The position numbers and the translations under genes were made by a program. From contig CAJTQM010000009.1 in the NCBI GenBank assembly GCA_910578255.1, positions 1 to 59,065 on the forward strand: 59,065 bases of DNA, read 5' to 3'. The stretch comes from an uncultured Oscillospiraceae bacterium (GTDB lineage Bacteria; Bacillota; Clostridia; Oscillospirales; Ruminococcaceae). The notes under the pieces were generated by a model. It was not told the DNA's origin and did not search any database. It saw only the letters and a program-made list of their open reading frames with translations. Position 1 is the first letter of the stretch. Every line of letters starts with the position of its first letter. Of this stretch, positions 7,821-15,430 are shown one piece after another.

Positions 7821-8624
7821 ATGAGTTGGACCACCGAATTATTTAAAACTTCCAAGCCGATTATCGGGCTTTTACATCTGGACCCGCTGCCCGGAGACCC
7901 GTTTTACGAGGGTTCCATGGAACAGGTGGTGGAAAACGCGAAAAAGAATCTGGAGGCGCTGCAAAAAGGCGGCGTCGATGGAATTCTGGTCACCAACGAA
8001 TTTAGCGGTCCTTTCTTTACCGACACGCCCAAACCGGTATTCGGCGCCATGTGCCGTGTATTCGGCGAAATTCACAGCCAGATTTCCGTCCCCTATGGGG
8101 TGGAGACCATTGCCGATGGCGAAGGCTGTGTGGAAATCTGCGCCGCCACCGGCGCTTCGTTTACCCGCTGTCTGTTCACCGGCGCCTGGGTCAGCGACAC
8201 CGGATTGCAGCAGCGCAACATCGCGCGCACGCTGCGGCTGCGCCGGGAGCTGGACATGGACGATCTGAAGCTGTGCTACTTTATTAACGGCGAGGGCTCC
8301 ACCCCCATGGATACCCGGCCGCTGGCGCAGAAGGCCAAATCCCTGTTAAGCGGCTGCCGGGCGGAATGCCTGGTGGTATCCGGCGCGGGCCCCGGCAGTC
8401 AGCCGGATGTGTCCCAGATCGTGGAGGTGCAGAAGGTTGCCGGCGACACCCCCGTTTTCTGCGGCACCGGCTGCAGCGAAAAAAATCTGGACGCGATCCT
8501 GCCTGTTTCGGACGGAGCGTTTGTAGGATCCGCCTTTAAAAAGGACGGGATTTTCACCGGTTTAATCGACGAGGAAAAGGTTGCCCGCTTTATGCAAAAG
8601 GCCCGGTCGCTTAGAAAGGACTGA
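7821..8624 (+). CDS. BtpA/SgcQ family TIM-barrel protein
   Basis: 267 residues. The N-terminal IGLLHLDPLPGDP is the family hallmark, followed by TIM-barrel features such as GVDGILVTNEF, ETIADGEG and the late phosphate-site-like GTGCSEKN and DGAFVGSAFKKDG. The family includes BtpA (needed for photosystem I build-up in cyanobacteria) and SgcQ of a cryptic enterobacterial sugar operon. The reaction is not established. ATG 7821 follows GGAGGG. Four bases separate its stop from the start of the FGGY kinase, so the genes are co-transcribed. In this setting a role as a sugar-phosphate lyase or aldolase is an inference. Confidence 0.85.
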   Translation: MSWTTELFKTSKPIIGLLHLDPLPGDPFYEGSMEQVVENAKKNLEALQKGGVDGILVTNEFSGPFFTDTPKPVFGAMCRVFGEIHSQISVPYGVETIADGEGCVEICAATGASFTRCLFTGAWVSDTGLQQRNIARTLRLRRELDMDDLKLCYFINGEGSTPMDTRPLAQKAKSLLSGCRAECLVVSGAGPGSQPDVSQIVEVQKVAGDTPVFCGTGCSEKNLDAILPVSDGAFVGSAFKKDGIFTGLIDEEKVARFMQKARSLRKD

Positions 8625-8628
8625 TCCT

Positions 8629-10143
8629 ATGGACAGAGAAAACCGCCTGTTTATGGGCGTCGACGTGGGCACCTATGAAAGCAAAGGCGTATTGGTCGAC
8701 AGCGACTGCCGGATTCTTTTAACCGCGTCCCAAAAGCACGACCTGGAAAATCCCCGGCCCGGCTGGTATGAGCAGGACGCCGAGGCCGTGTGGTGGGGGG
8801 ACGTCTGTAAAATCTCCCAAAAGCTTTTGGCGGAATCGGGCGTTGACCCGGCGAGGGTCGAATGCGTGGGACTGTCCGCCTTAGGGTGCGACTGCGTGCC
8901 GGTGGACGAAGCCTGCCGGCCTTTGTGTAACGCCATCCTGTACGGCATTGATTCCCGGGCGCAGGAAGAAATCGAACAGATTAAGGACTATTACGGCGAC
9001 CGGTATTCCCAGGTGTTTTCCCATCCGCTGGTTTCCTCCAGCATCGCGCCAAAAATTCTCTGGATCAAAAACCACCTGCCCCAGGTGTATGCCAAAACCT
9101 ATAAATTTCTCACCGCCTCTTCCTACCTGACCGCGAAAATGACCGGCCGGTACTGTATCGACCAGTATTTAAGCGGCTCTTTTGCTCCGTTGTACAGGGA
9201 AGCTAGAATCAACGAAAAAGAGTGCGGCCTGTTCTGCCGTCCGGACCAGCTGGCCCAGATCACCCGCGCGCCGGATATTGTCGGCGCCGTAACGCCCGAG
9301 GCCGCCGCTGCCACCGGACTGCTGCCCGGCACCCGCGTGTTGACCGGGACCGGCGATTCGGGCGCCGAATCCTTTTCCTGCGGGGCCTTTACCCCCGGCA
9401 CCCTTATGATCCAGCTGGGATCCACCTGCTTTTACATTTATAGCACCGACCGTCCTCTTTCCGACGGCCCCGTCCAGGCGGGCCCTTACCTGATCCCCGG
9501 GACCTATTGTGCCGCCGCCGGAACCAACAACGGCGGAACACTGACCCGATGGTATCGGGACCGGCTGTTTTCGGAACTGCTGGAAAAAGAGGAGGCCGGC
9601 GGCGAGAACGCCTACGCCGCCATGGCCAAAATCGCCGAGCCAGTCCCCGCCGGGAGCGAGGGGTTGTTTACCCTGCCCTATTTTGCCGGTGAACGGGCCC
9701 CCATCGACGATCCGCTGGCCAAGGGGATGATCTTCGGCCTTCAGTCCCACCACACCAAGGCCCATCTGTACCAATCCGCATTAGAGGGGATCGGCTATTC
9801 CATTGCCCAGTACCTTGATCTTTTGGAGGAGAACCGGCTGCCGGTGAAAAAAATCATCGCGGTGGGCGGCGGCACAAAAAATCCCCGCTGGCTGCAGATT
9901 ATCGCCGATATGCTGGATCGAGAGGTCCTGGTACCCCAGGTGACCATCGGCGCCTGCTACGGCGACGCGCTTTTGTGCGCGCTGGCCTGCGGCGGCTACG
10001 GCTTGGCACAACTGGGGGAGAAAATCCAGATTGCTCGGACCGTTCGGCCCATCCCGGAAAACCACAGCGTTTACCAAAAGGGCAAGCCGGTGTTTCGCGC
10101 TTTATATACGTCCACCCGGGAACTGATGCACCAGACTTTTTAA
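8629..10143 (+). CDS. FGGY-family carbohydrate kinase
   Basis: 504 residues, normal for FGGY kinases. The N-terminal domain has the phosphate-binding GVDVGT (10-15) and PGWYEQDAEAVWW. The GIDSRA motif (D108, R110) matches the substrate-contact W-x-D-x-R region. The C-terminal domain has TGTGDSGAES, where D243 is the expected catalytic base, and the nucleotide-site GGGTKNPRWLQI. Closest by pattern to xylulokinase-like members; these phosphorylate ketoses or polyols with ATP. The substrate cannot be assigned. ATG 8629 lies four bases past the BtpA stop with AGAAAGGA upstream, and the epimerase follows after 13 bases. Confidence 0.92.
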   Translation: MDRENRLFMGVDVGTYESKGVLVDSDCRILLTASQKHDLENPRPGWYEQDAEAVWWGDVCKISQKLLAESGVDPARVECVGLSALGCDCVPVDEACRPLCNAILYGIDSRAQEEIEQIKDYYGDRYSQVFSHPLVSSSIAPKILWIKNHLPQVYAKTYKFLTASSYLTAKMTGRYCIDQYLSGSFAPLYREARINEKECGLFCRPDQLAQITRAPDIVGAVTPEAAAATGLLPGTRVLTGTGDSGAESFSCGAFTPGTLMIQLGSTCFYIYSTDRPLSDGPVQAGPYLIPGTYCAAAGTNNGGTLTRWYRDRLFSELLEKEEAGGENAYAAMAKIAEPVPAGSEGLFTLPYFAGERAPIDDPLAKGMIFGLQSHHTKAHLYQSALEGIGYSIAQYLDLLEENRLPVKKIIAVGGGTKNPRWLQIIADMLDREVLVPQVTIGACYGDALLCALACGGYGLAQLGEKIQIARTVRPIPENHSVYQKGKPVFRALYTSTRELMHQTF

Positions 10144-10156
10144 GGAGGAAACACCC

Positions 10157-10987
10157 ATGAAAATACAAAAGCGCCAGATTGCCGGCATGAATCTGGTCTA
10201 TAAATTTTACTCCTTTGACTATTTTCTCGACGCAATGGAGCGTTCCGGCTATGAATCCATCGAGATTCTGCCCAACGCGCCGCATTTTTACCTGCCGGAT
10301 CTGTCCTCTTCCGATCTGGCGGCGCTTCGCCAGAAAATCGCGGACCATCACCTGAAAACCATCTGCTATACCCCGGATCAGTGCAGCTATCCGGTGAACA
10401 TCTCTTACCACAGTGAAATTGCCCGCCGCCGTTCCATCCAGGATTTGAGCCGGCAGATTGAAATCTGCGCGTATCTTGGCAGCGATCAGATGCTTTTAAC
10501 CTCCGGCTACGGCTATTTCGACGAGCCGAAAGAAGACGCCTGGTCGCGGATGATCGACAGTCTGGGTCAGCTTTCCCGCAAGGCGGAAAAAGAAGGGGTC
10601 GTCCTGGTGCTGGAGCCCATCCGCACCGACGAAACCAATCTGGTCACCGATCTGCCCAGCCTTAAGCGGGCGATTGGGGAGGTAGGTTCCCCCAGCTTAA
10701 AGGGGATGCTGGACACCAGCCCCATGTATTACGCGAAGGAATCCATCGCCCAATACGCCCGGGAATTGGGCGATGATCTGTGGCATATTCATCTCATCGA
10801 CGGGCGGCCCGCCGGCCATCTGGCCTGGGGGGATGGCATCTTCCCGCTGGACCAATATATCCGCGAAATTGAAGAGGCCGGGTACGAACGGTATATGACC
10901 ATGGAACTGACCTCCGCGGAGTATTATAACGACCCCAACCCGGCTATGGAAAAATGTATGCGGGCTTTGCAGCCGTACTTTGGATAG
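10157..10987 (+). CDS. Sugar epimerase/isomerase of the TIM-barrel (AP endonuclease 2) family
   Basis: 276 residues. Four metal-ligand positions fall where D-tagatose 3-epimerase-type enzymes have them: E153 (LEPIR), D186 (MLDTS), H212 (WHIHLIDG) and E250 (TMEL). The overall pattern also resembles FrlC, the fructoselysine 3-epimerase (SIEILPNAPH early, ICYTPDQCSYP, HLIDGRPAG). It should interconvert ketose epimers or isomers with a divalent metal. AAGGAGG precedes the ATG. It is the last gene of the cluster, ending 34 bases before a strong terminator. FrlC-like action is one option; the substrate is open. Confidence 0.85.
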   Translation: MKIQKRQIAGMNLVYKFYSFDYFLDAMERSGYESIEILPNAPHFYLPDLSSSDLAALRQKIADHHLKTICYTPDQCSYPVNISYHSEIARRRSIQDLSRQIEICAYLGSDQMLLTSGYGYFDEPKEDAWSRMIDSLGQLSRKAEKEGVVLVLEPIRTDETNLVTDLPSLKRAIGEVGSPSLKGMLDTSPMYYAKESIAQYARELGDDLWHIHLIDGRPAGHLAWGDGIFPLDQYIREIEEAGYERYMTMELTSAEYYNDPNPAMEKCMRALQPYFG

Positions 10988-11021
10988 GAAAAAGCGTCCT
11001 TTTGTTTTTGATTTTCCCCAC

Positions 11022-11061
11022 AAAAAAGCTTCCGAAGAAAATTTTCTTCGGAAGCTTTTTT
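11022..11061. terminator. Bidirectional terminator between the epimerase and patatin genes
   Basis: A perfect 40-base palindrome with six A on the left edge and six T on the right. It serves the plus-strand sugar cluster and the minus-strand patatin gene, whose stop lies 16 bases to the right. Confidence 0.9.
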
Positions 11062-11077
11062 CTCCGTTTTTTCCGCG

Positions 11078-12388
11078 TCAGGCCCTTTTTTCCCGTAGGC
11101 GCAGGCCGCAAAGGTACATCGACGCCAAAAATTCTTCGGTCACGGCGGAACACAGCGCCCGGACCGCCGCCGGGGAAAAGCCGCCTTCCATCATGGCGTC
11201 CAGGCAGCGGCAGCAGTATAAAAGGATCCACCTGCGTTCCAGGCCCTTTAGGTGAGCAGCCAACTCTTTTGCCGACCGAGCCGCCAGAAGCAGCGGGATT
11301 TTTTCCGCTTCCTGCTCCAGCCGGGAAAAGCTGTCTAAAAGTGTTTCTTCCATTTCGTCCGCCGTATACTCCTTCAGCGGCGTGATTCCCAAAAGCTTTG
11401 CGGCAGCCTCGCAGCAGGCCAGCCCCATACTTTCACTGGTCAGGCGCCCCTCCGGCTGATCCAGTATCTGCCGGAGTTTTTTGCGGGCCTTGGCCTGCGC
11501 CGGATAGGTGTTCCCGGGGATCAGGTACATCCCGCTTTTGGCCAAAAGCAGTTCCGACTCCCTTTCGACCTGCCGGTACAGCCTCTCGGTCTCTCCCGGC
11601 AAAAACGTGTACAGATACCCTTCCCGCTTTCCAAAGGCCTTGAGCGTCTCCAAAAAGCCCAGCTGGATGTTGCGGGCGCTCACGTCACTGTCAAACAGCA
11701 AAAAAACGCCCAGATCCCACCGGCTTTTTAAGTACCGCAGCCGCACGGTGGGAAAATCCATCCGCCGGACAACGCCAATCGCCTCCAGATCCACCGCCAC
11801 AATATCGTCGGCCCCCATCTCCACCGCCATTTTCACCGGCACATTGTCCGAATAGCCGCCGTCGATATAGGTTTTTTCGTCGATGGTTCTGGCCTTCATA
11901 GCGGGGAAACAAGCGGCGCTGGCCATCAAATAATCCACCAGCCGGCCGGCCGGGATCTGGGCCTTTGTAAAAATCTTCGGCTCCAGCTTGGGGTATTCCA
12001 CCGTTACAAATCCAAAATCCACCGGGGAATTGCCGATTTTCTCTTCGTCGATATACTGTCTGAGCAGTTCCTCCAGCGGACGGGGATCCGCGCCGCCGTT
12101 TTTGATGATTTCGGTCAAAAAGGTTCCCGCCTTGCCGGTCAGATCTTTTGGCCCCTCGACCTTATCGGTAACGTCTATGTCCATCACATCCTGGGTCTTC
12201 AGCTTCTGCCACATGGCTTCGGCCAGTTCATAGTCCTTCTGCACCATCAGCGCGCCGTTAAGCGCCCCCACTGAGGTGCCGGTGACAATTTCGTAATCAA
12301 AGCCCAACTCACGCAAAGCCTTCCATACGCCGATCTGGTAAGAGCCGCGGGAACCTCCTCCGCCCAGAACCACCGCTTTTTTGCCCAT
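11078..12388 (-). CDS. Patatin-like phospholipase
   Basis: 436 residues. The patatin domain covers roughly residues 5-200: oxyanion-hole GGGGSRG (9-15), nucleophile elbow GTSVG with S39, and the Asp of the Ser-Asp dyad in DGG (D176). It should hydrolyse acyl ester bonds of membrane lipids or related substrates. Residues from about 215 on form a long, mostly helical extension (cysteine pair in YCCRC near 405) not part of the catalytic core. The N-terminus has no signal peptide, so it is cytoplasmic or at the inner membrane face. AGGAGGCG precedes the ATG. No partner genes adjoin it. Confidence 0.9.
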   Translation of the reverse strand: MGKKAVVLGGGGSRGSYQIGVWKALRELGFDYEIVTGTSVGALNGALMVQKDYELAEAMWQKLKTQDVMDIDVTDKVEGPKDLTGKAGTFLTEIIKNGGADPRPLEELLRQYIDEEKIGNSPVDFGFVTVEYPKLEPKIFTKAQIPAGRLVDYLMASAACFPAMKARTIDEKTYIDGGYSDNVPVKMAVEMGADDIVAVDLEAIGVVRRMDFPTVRLRYLKSRWDLGVFLLFDSDVSARNIQLGFLETLKAFGKREGYLYTFLPGETERLYRQVERESELLLAKSGMYLIPGNTYPAQAKARKKLRQILDQPEGRLTSESMGLACCEAAAKLLGITPLKEYTADEMEETLLDSFSRLEQEAEKIPLLLAARSAKELAAHLKGLERRWILLYCCRCLDAMMEGGFSPAAVRALCSAVTEEFLASMYLCGLRLREKRA

Positions 12389-12456
12389 AAAACGCCTCCT
12401 TTTTCTGTTTCGTCCAACAAAGACTCGATTTTACAGAAAGATTTTTCTTCCAGCTG

Positions 12457-12486
12457 TTGACAGAATCCCTCTATTTTTGTTATACT
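12457..12486 (+). promoter_or_regulatory. Promoter of the MATE/serine hydrolase operon
   Basis: A perfect TTGACA, an 18-base spacer, then TATACT. The start codon of the MATE gene is 93 bases downstream of the -10 box. Confidence 0.8.
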
Positions 12487-12578
12487 GGTTCAATTACATA
12501 ATACATTTTAATACCTTTTTTAGGCGCAAAAATCCGCAGAAATGTCAAAACAATTTTATCACAAAGAAAGGGGTCCGT

Positions 12579-13946
12579 ATGTCGAAACGCAATATAAAAA
12601 GCTTTTTTGGCGACAAGCTTTTTTACAAAGAGGTCACCGGAATCGCGCTGCCCATTATGGCGCAGCAGTTTGTCACCTCTTTTGTCAACCTGATTGACAA
12701 TGTCATGGTCGGCGGCGTTGGCCAAACCGCCCTGACCACCGTTACGGTTGCCAACCGTTTTTACATGATCGCCTCTTCCATCATGTTTGGCCTTTGCGGC
12801 GCCGCCGGCATTTATATCGCCCAAAACTATGGCGCCGGCAAAAACGAGCGCTGCCAGAAAATCCTCGATATCAACCTGACCGTCGGCTTTCTTATTATGG
12901 CTTTGTTTACCGGGGTTTTGTTTGTGGCGCCGGCCTGGACCATCCACCTGTTTTCCCGCACGCCGGAGATTGTGGACCTGGGGCTGGAATACATCTCATT
13001 TGCCAAATACACCTATATCCCCTACGGTATCTCCATCTCCTGTATGATGGCGATGCGGGCCATCGGCCTTAACAAGATCCAGCTGAAGGTCGGTATTGTC
13101 ACCGTGCTGACCAATACCATTTTAAACTATATTCTGATTTACGGCAAGCTGGGCGCGCCCGCCATGGGGGTAAAGGGGGCGGCGCTGGCCACCATGATCG
13201 CCCGGCTGCTGGAAATGGCCATCTACATCACCCTGTTAATCCGGCAGAAGCATTTTTACCGGCTGGATCTCAAAGGGCTTATTTTTCTGGATTGGTCCTT
13301 GATGAAAAGCATGCTGGCCAAGGCAGTCCCTCTGACGGCCAACGAGTTGTTTTTCTCCATCGGGACTTCGCTGGTCTTTAAGTCCTACATGCGCACCGAC
13401 GAACTTTTGGTGGCGGCGATTTCGGTAGTCGACACGGTGATGAACCTGGCCTTTATTGTCTTTGGCGGTTTGTCCTCCGCCATCGCGATCTTTATCGGCG
13501 GCAAGCTAGGCGCGGGCAAGCTGGACGAGGCCAAATCCGACGCCAAAAAAATCATCGTCTTCGGCGTGATGGTCTCGATGGTATTGGGCGGGATTCTTTT
13601 CTGTGTGGCGCCGTATATCCATCATTTATACGTCCTCAGCGAGGATGCCATCCACGCCCTGGAGGTGTTAATCCGCATCAAAAGCTGCCTGATGCCGATT
13701 TATGTCGTCAACGTCTGCACCTTCTTTGTCCTGCGGGCAGGCGGCGACGCTTTCTCCACCATGCTGATCGACTCCGGCTTTCTCTGGGTGGGACCGGTGG
13801 CCGTTTCTACCCTTCTGTCCCTTTTCACCCCCATCGGCGTCGTCCCTTTGTACATCATCATCGAACTTTTGGACCTGGTGAAGATGTTCATCGCCTTCTG
13901 GTTTTTAAAGCGGGGGCGCTGGGTCCGCAATCTGGCCGCCGATTAA
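12579..13946 (+). CDS. MATE family efflux transporter
   Basis: 455 residues with about 12 membrane helices and two MatE halves. Typical patterns are ALPIMAQQFVTSFVNLIDNVMVGG near the start (two overlapping motifs of the first helix region) and GGKLGAGKLDEA in the second half. ATG 12579 is chosen because AAAGAAAGGGG lies upstream and a normal MATE N-terminus follows; the frame is open further upstream but that would cross the promoter. The serine hydrolase gene begins 21 bases after its stop, so they share a transcript. The substrate is unknown. Confidence 0.92.
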   Translation: MSKRNIKSFFGDKLFYKEVTGIALPIMAQQFVTSFVNLIDNVMVGGVGQTALTTVTVANRFYMIASSIMFGLCGAAGIYIAQNYGAGKNERCQKILDINLTVGFLIMALFTGVLFVAPAWTIHLFSRTPEIVDLGLEYISFAKYTYIPYGISISCMMAMRAIGLNKIQLKVGIVTVLTNTILNYILIYGKLGAPAMGVKGAALATMIARLLEMAIYITLLIRQKHFYRLDLKGLIFLDWSLMKSMLAKAVPLTANELFFSIGTSLVFKSYMRTDELLVAAISVVDTVMNLAFIVFGGLSSAIAIFIGGKLGAGKLDEAKSDAKKIIVFGVMVSMVLGGILFCVAPYIHHLYVLSEDAIHALEVLIRIKSCLMPIYVVNVCTFFVLRAGGDAFSTMLIDSGFLWVGPVAVSTLLSLFTPIGVVPLYIIIELLDLVKMFIAFWFLKRGRWVRNLAAD

Positions 13947-13967
13947 CAACGAGAAAAGGAGGATTGT

Positions 13968-15344
13968 ATGACGCTTGACGCCCGTTTGTCCGCTTTGTTC
14001 GAAGCGTACGTAGAAAATATTCTGGATACCTATTCCGCCTGCGGCATCGCCGTTGCCATCGTGGACCAAAACGGTCCGGCTGCGGAAAAATTCTTTGGCT
14101 TTCGCGACCGGGAACAAAAGCTTCTCATGGACCGCGACACCATCTTCGGTCTGGCATCGGTTACCAAATCCTTCACCTGTCTGGCGATCCTCCGGCTGGC
14201 CGAACAGGGTAAGGTGGATTTAGACGCGCCGGTCAGCCGCTATATTCCGGCTTTCCAAAACGCCCACCGGACAAAGCCTGTGCTAGTCCGGCACCTGATG
14301 AGCCATACCGGCAGCTTTTGGCCGGTAAAGCGCAAAACCGTAGAACCGCTGGCCCGGCGGATGGGCCTTTGGGGCAAGAACATCGACCTTGCCTACAGCG
14401 TCCCCTTTTCCGAAGAGGCGGTCCGGGAGGTCTGCGCCGGGCTGGACGCGCAGGAGACCCCATTAGGTAATCCGGGGGAGTATTTCAGCTATTCCAACGA
14501 CAGCTTTGGACTTTTGTCCGACATCATCCGGACCCAGGGCGGCGAGGAGACCTACGCCGACTATCTGAAAAAGGAGATCCTGCTGCCGCTGGGCATGACC
14601 CGCAGCGGATGCGGGTTTCTCCCGCCCGCCGCCGACCCCAACGGGGCGGTCCTCTACGAGGAGCGGGACGGCAGGCAGCTGGTCACCCGGGATTATCACG
14701 ACAGCGCCTTTGTCATGATGGGCGGCGGCGCGATGAAATCCACCCTTGGGGATATGGAGCGATATCTTCGGCTGTTTTTGCAGGAGGGTGCGCCGCTGAT
14801 TGGCTCCGATTTTTTCCGGCGCATGACCAATTCCTACACCTCCTACCGGCCCGCTGTCGGGTATGGGTATGGCCTGGCGGCGGGAACGCTGGCGGGACAT
14901 ACGGTTTTCGGTCACGGCGGCAGCCTCACCGGCGTTTCCTCCGCCATCGGCCTTTGCCCGGATACGGGCGCCGGTGTGTGCGTTTTATCCAACACCACCG
15001 GCGTTCCCGCCTCCTCCATCGCCGAGGCGGCCTTGCGCCTGTGTCTGGGAGAGGAGCCGCGCCCCTGGGAGCCGCCTTGCCAGGAGCCCTGGCCGACGAA
15101 ACTTCAGCAAAAATCCGCGGGCCGGTATGTCTCTTTGGAGGGAAGCGACATAGAGATCCAAACGGGGGAAACGGGGATGCGGGTCCTTTCCTCCGGTCAA
15201 GAGAAGGAATACCGCTTCGGCGCACCGGGTGTATTGTACCTGAAATCCAAAATGACCTGGTCGGATCTGACTCTATTTCCCGACAGCGAAGAGGAAATCT
15301 TTGCGCTTCGTTATGGTGGCCGGATGCTGGCGCGCCAAAAATAA
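13968..15344 (+). CDS. Serine hydrolase of the beta-lactamase class C / esterase family
   Basis: 458 residues. The three active-site motifs of the penicillin-recognising fold are visible: SVTK (nucleophile S64, K67), YSN (Y175-N177) and HGG (H316-G318) in place of the KTG triad. The last 110 residues form a separate beta-rich lipocalin-like domain, as often seen in Pab87/EstB-type relatives. No signal peptide is visible, so it is probably cytoplasmic. AAAAGGAGG precedes ATG 13968. Placed right behind a MATE exporter, it may process the exported compound. Peptidase, esterase and beta-lactamase activity are all possible. Confidence 0.9.
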   Translation: MTLDARLSALFEAYVENILDTYSACGIAVAIVDQNGPAAEKFFGFRDREQKLLMDRDTIFGLASVTKSFTCLAILRLAEQGKVDLDAPVSRYIPAFQNAHRTKPVLVRHLMSHTGSFWPVKRKTVEPLARRMGLWGKNIDLAYSVPFSEEAVREVCAGLDAQETPLGNPGEYFSYSNDSFGLLSDIIRTQGGEETYADYLKKEILLPLGMTRSGCGFLPPAADPNGAVLYEERDGRQLVTRDYHDSAFVMMGGGAMKSTLGDMERYLRLFLQEGAPLIGSDFFRRMTNSYTSYRPAVGYGYGLAAGTLAGHTVFGHGGSLTGVSSAIGLCPDTGAGVCVLSNTTGVPASSIAEAALRLCLGEEPRPWEPPCQEPWPTKLQQKSAGRYVSLEGSDIEIQTGETGMRVLSSGQEKEYRFGAPGVLYLKSKMTWSDLTLFPDSEEEIFALRYGGRMLARQK

Positions 15345-15384
15345 CCGGCGCTGGCATTTTGGGACATTCCCCATGTTCTGATAC

Positions 15385-15417
15385 AAAAAGAGGAAGACAA
15401 AAGTCTTCCTCTTTTTT
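15385..15417. terminator. Bidirectional terminator between serine hydrolase and purL
   Basis: AAAAAGAGGAAGAC pairs with GTCTTCCTCTTTTT around AAAA. It lies 40 bases past the serine hydrolase stop and 13 bases past the purL stop on the other strand, so it ends both operons. Confidence 0.9.
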
Positions 15418-15430
15418 CATCTCCTGACGT

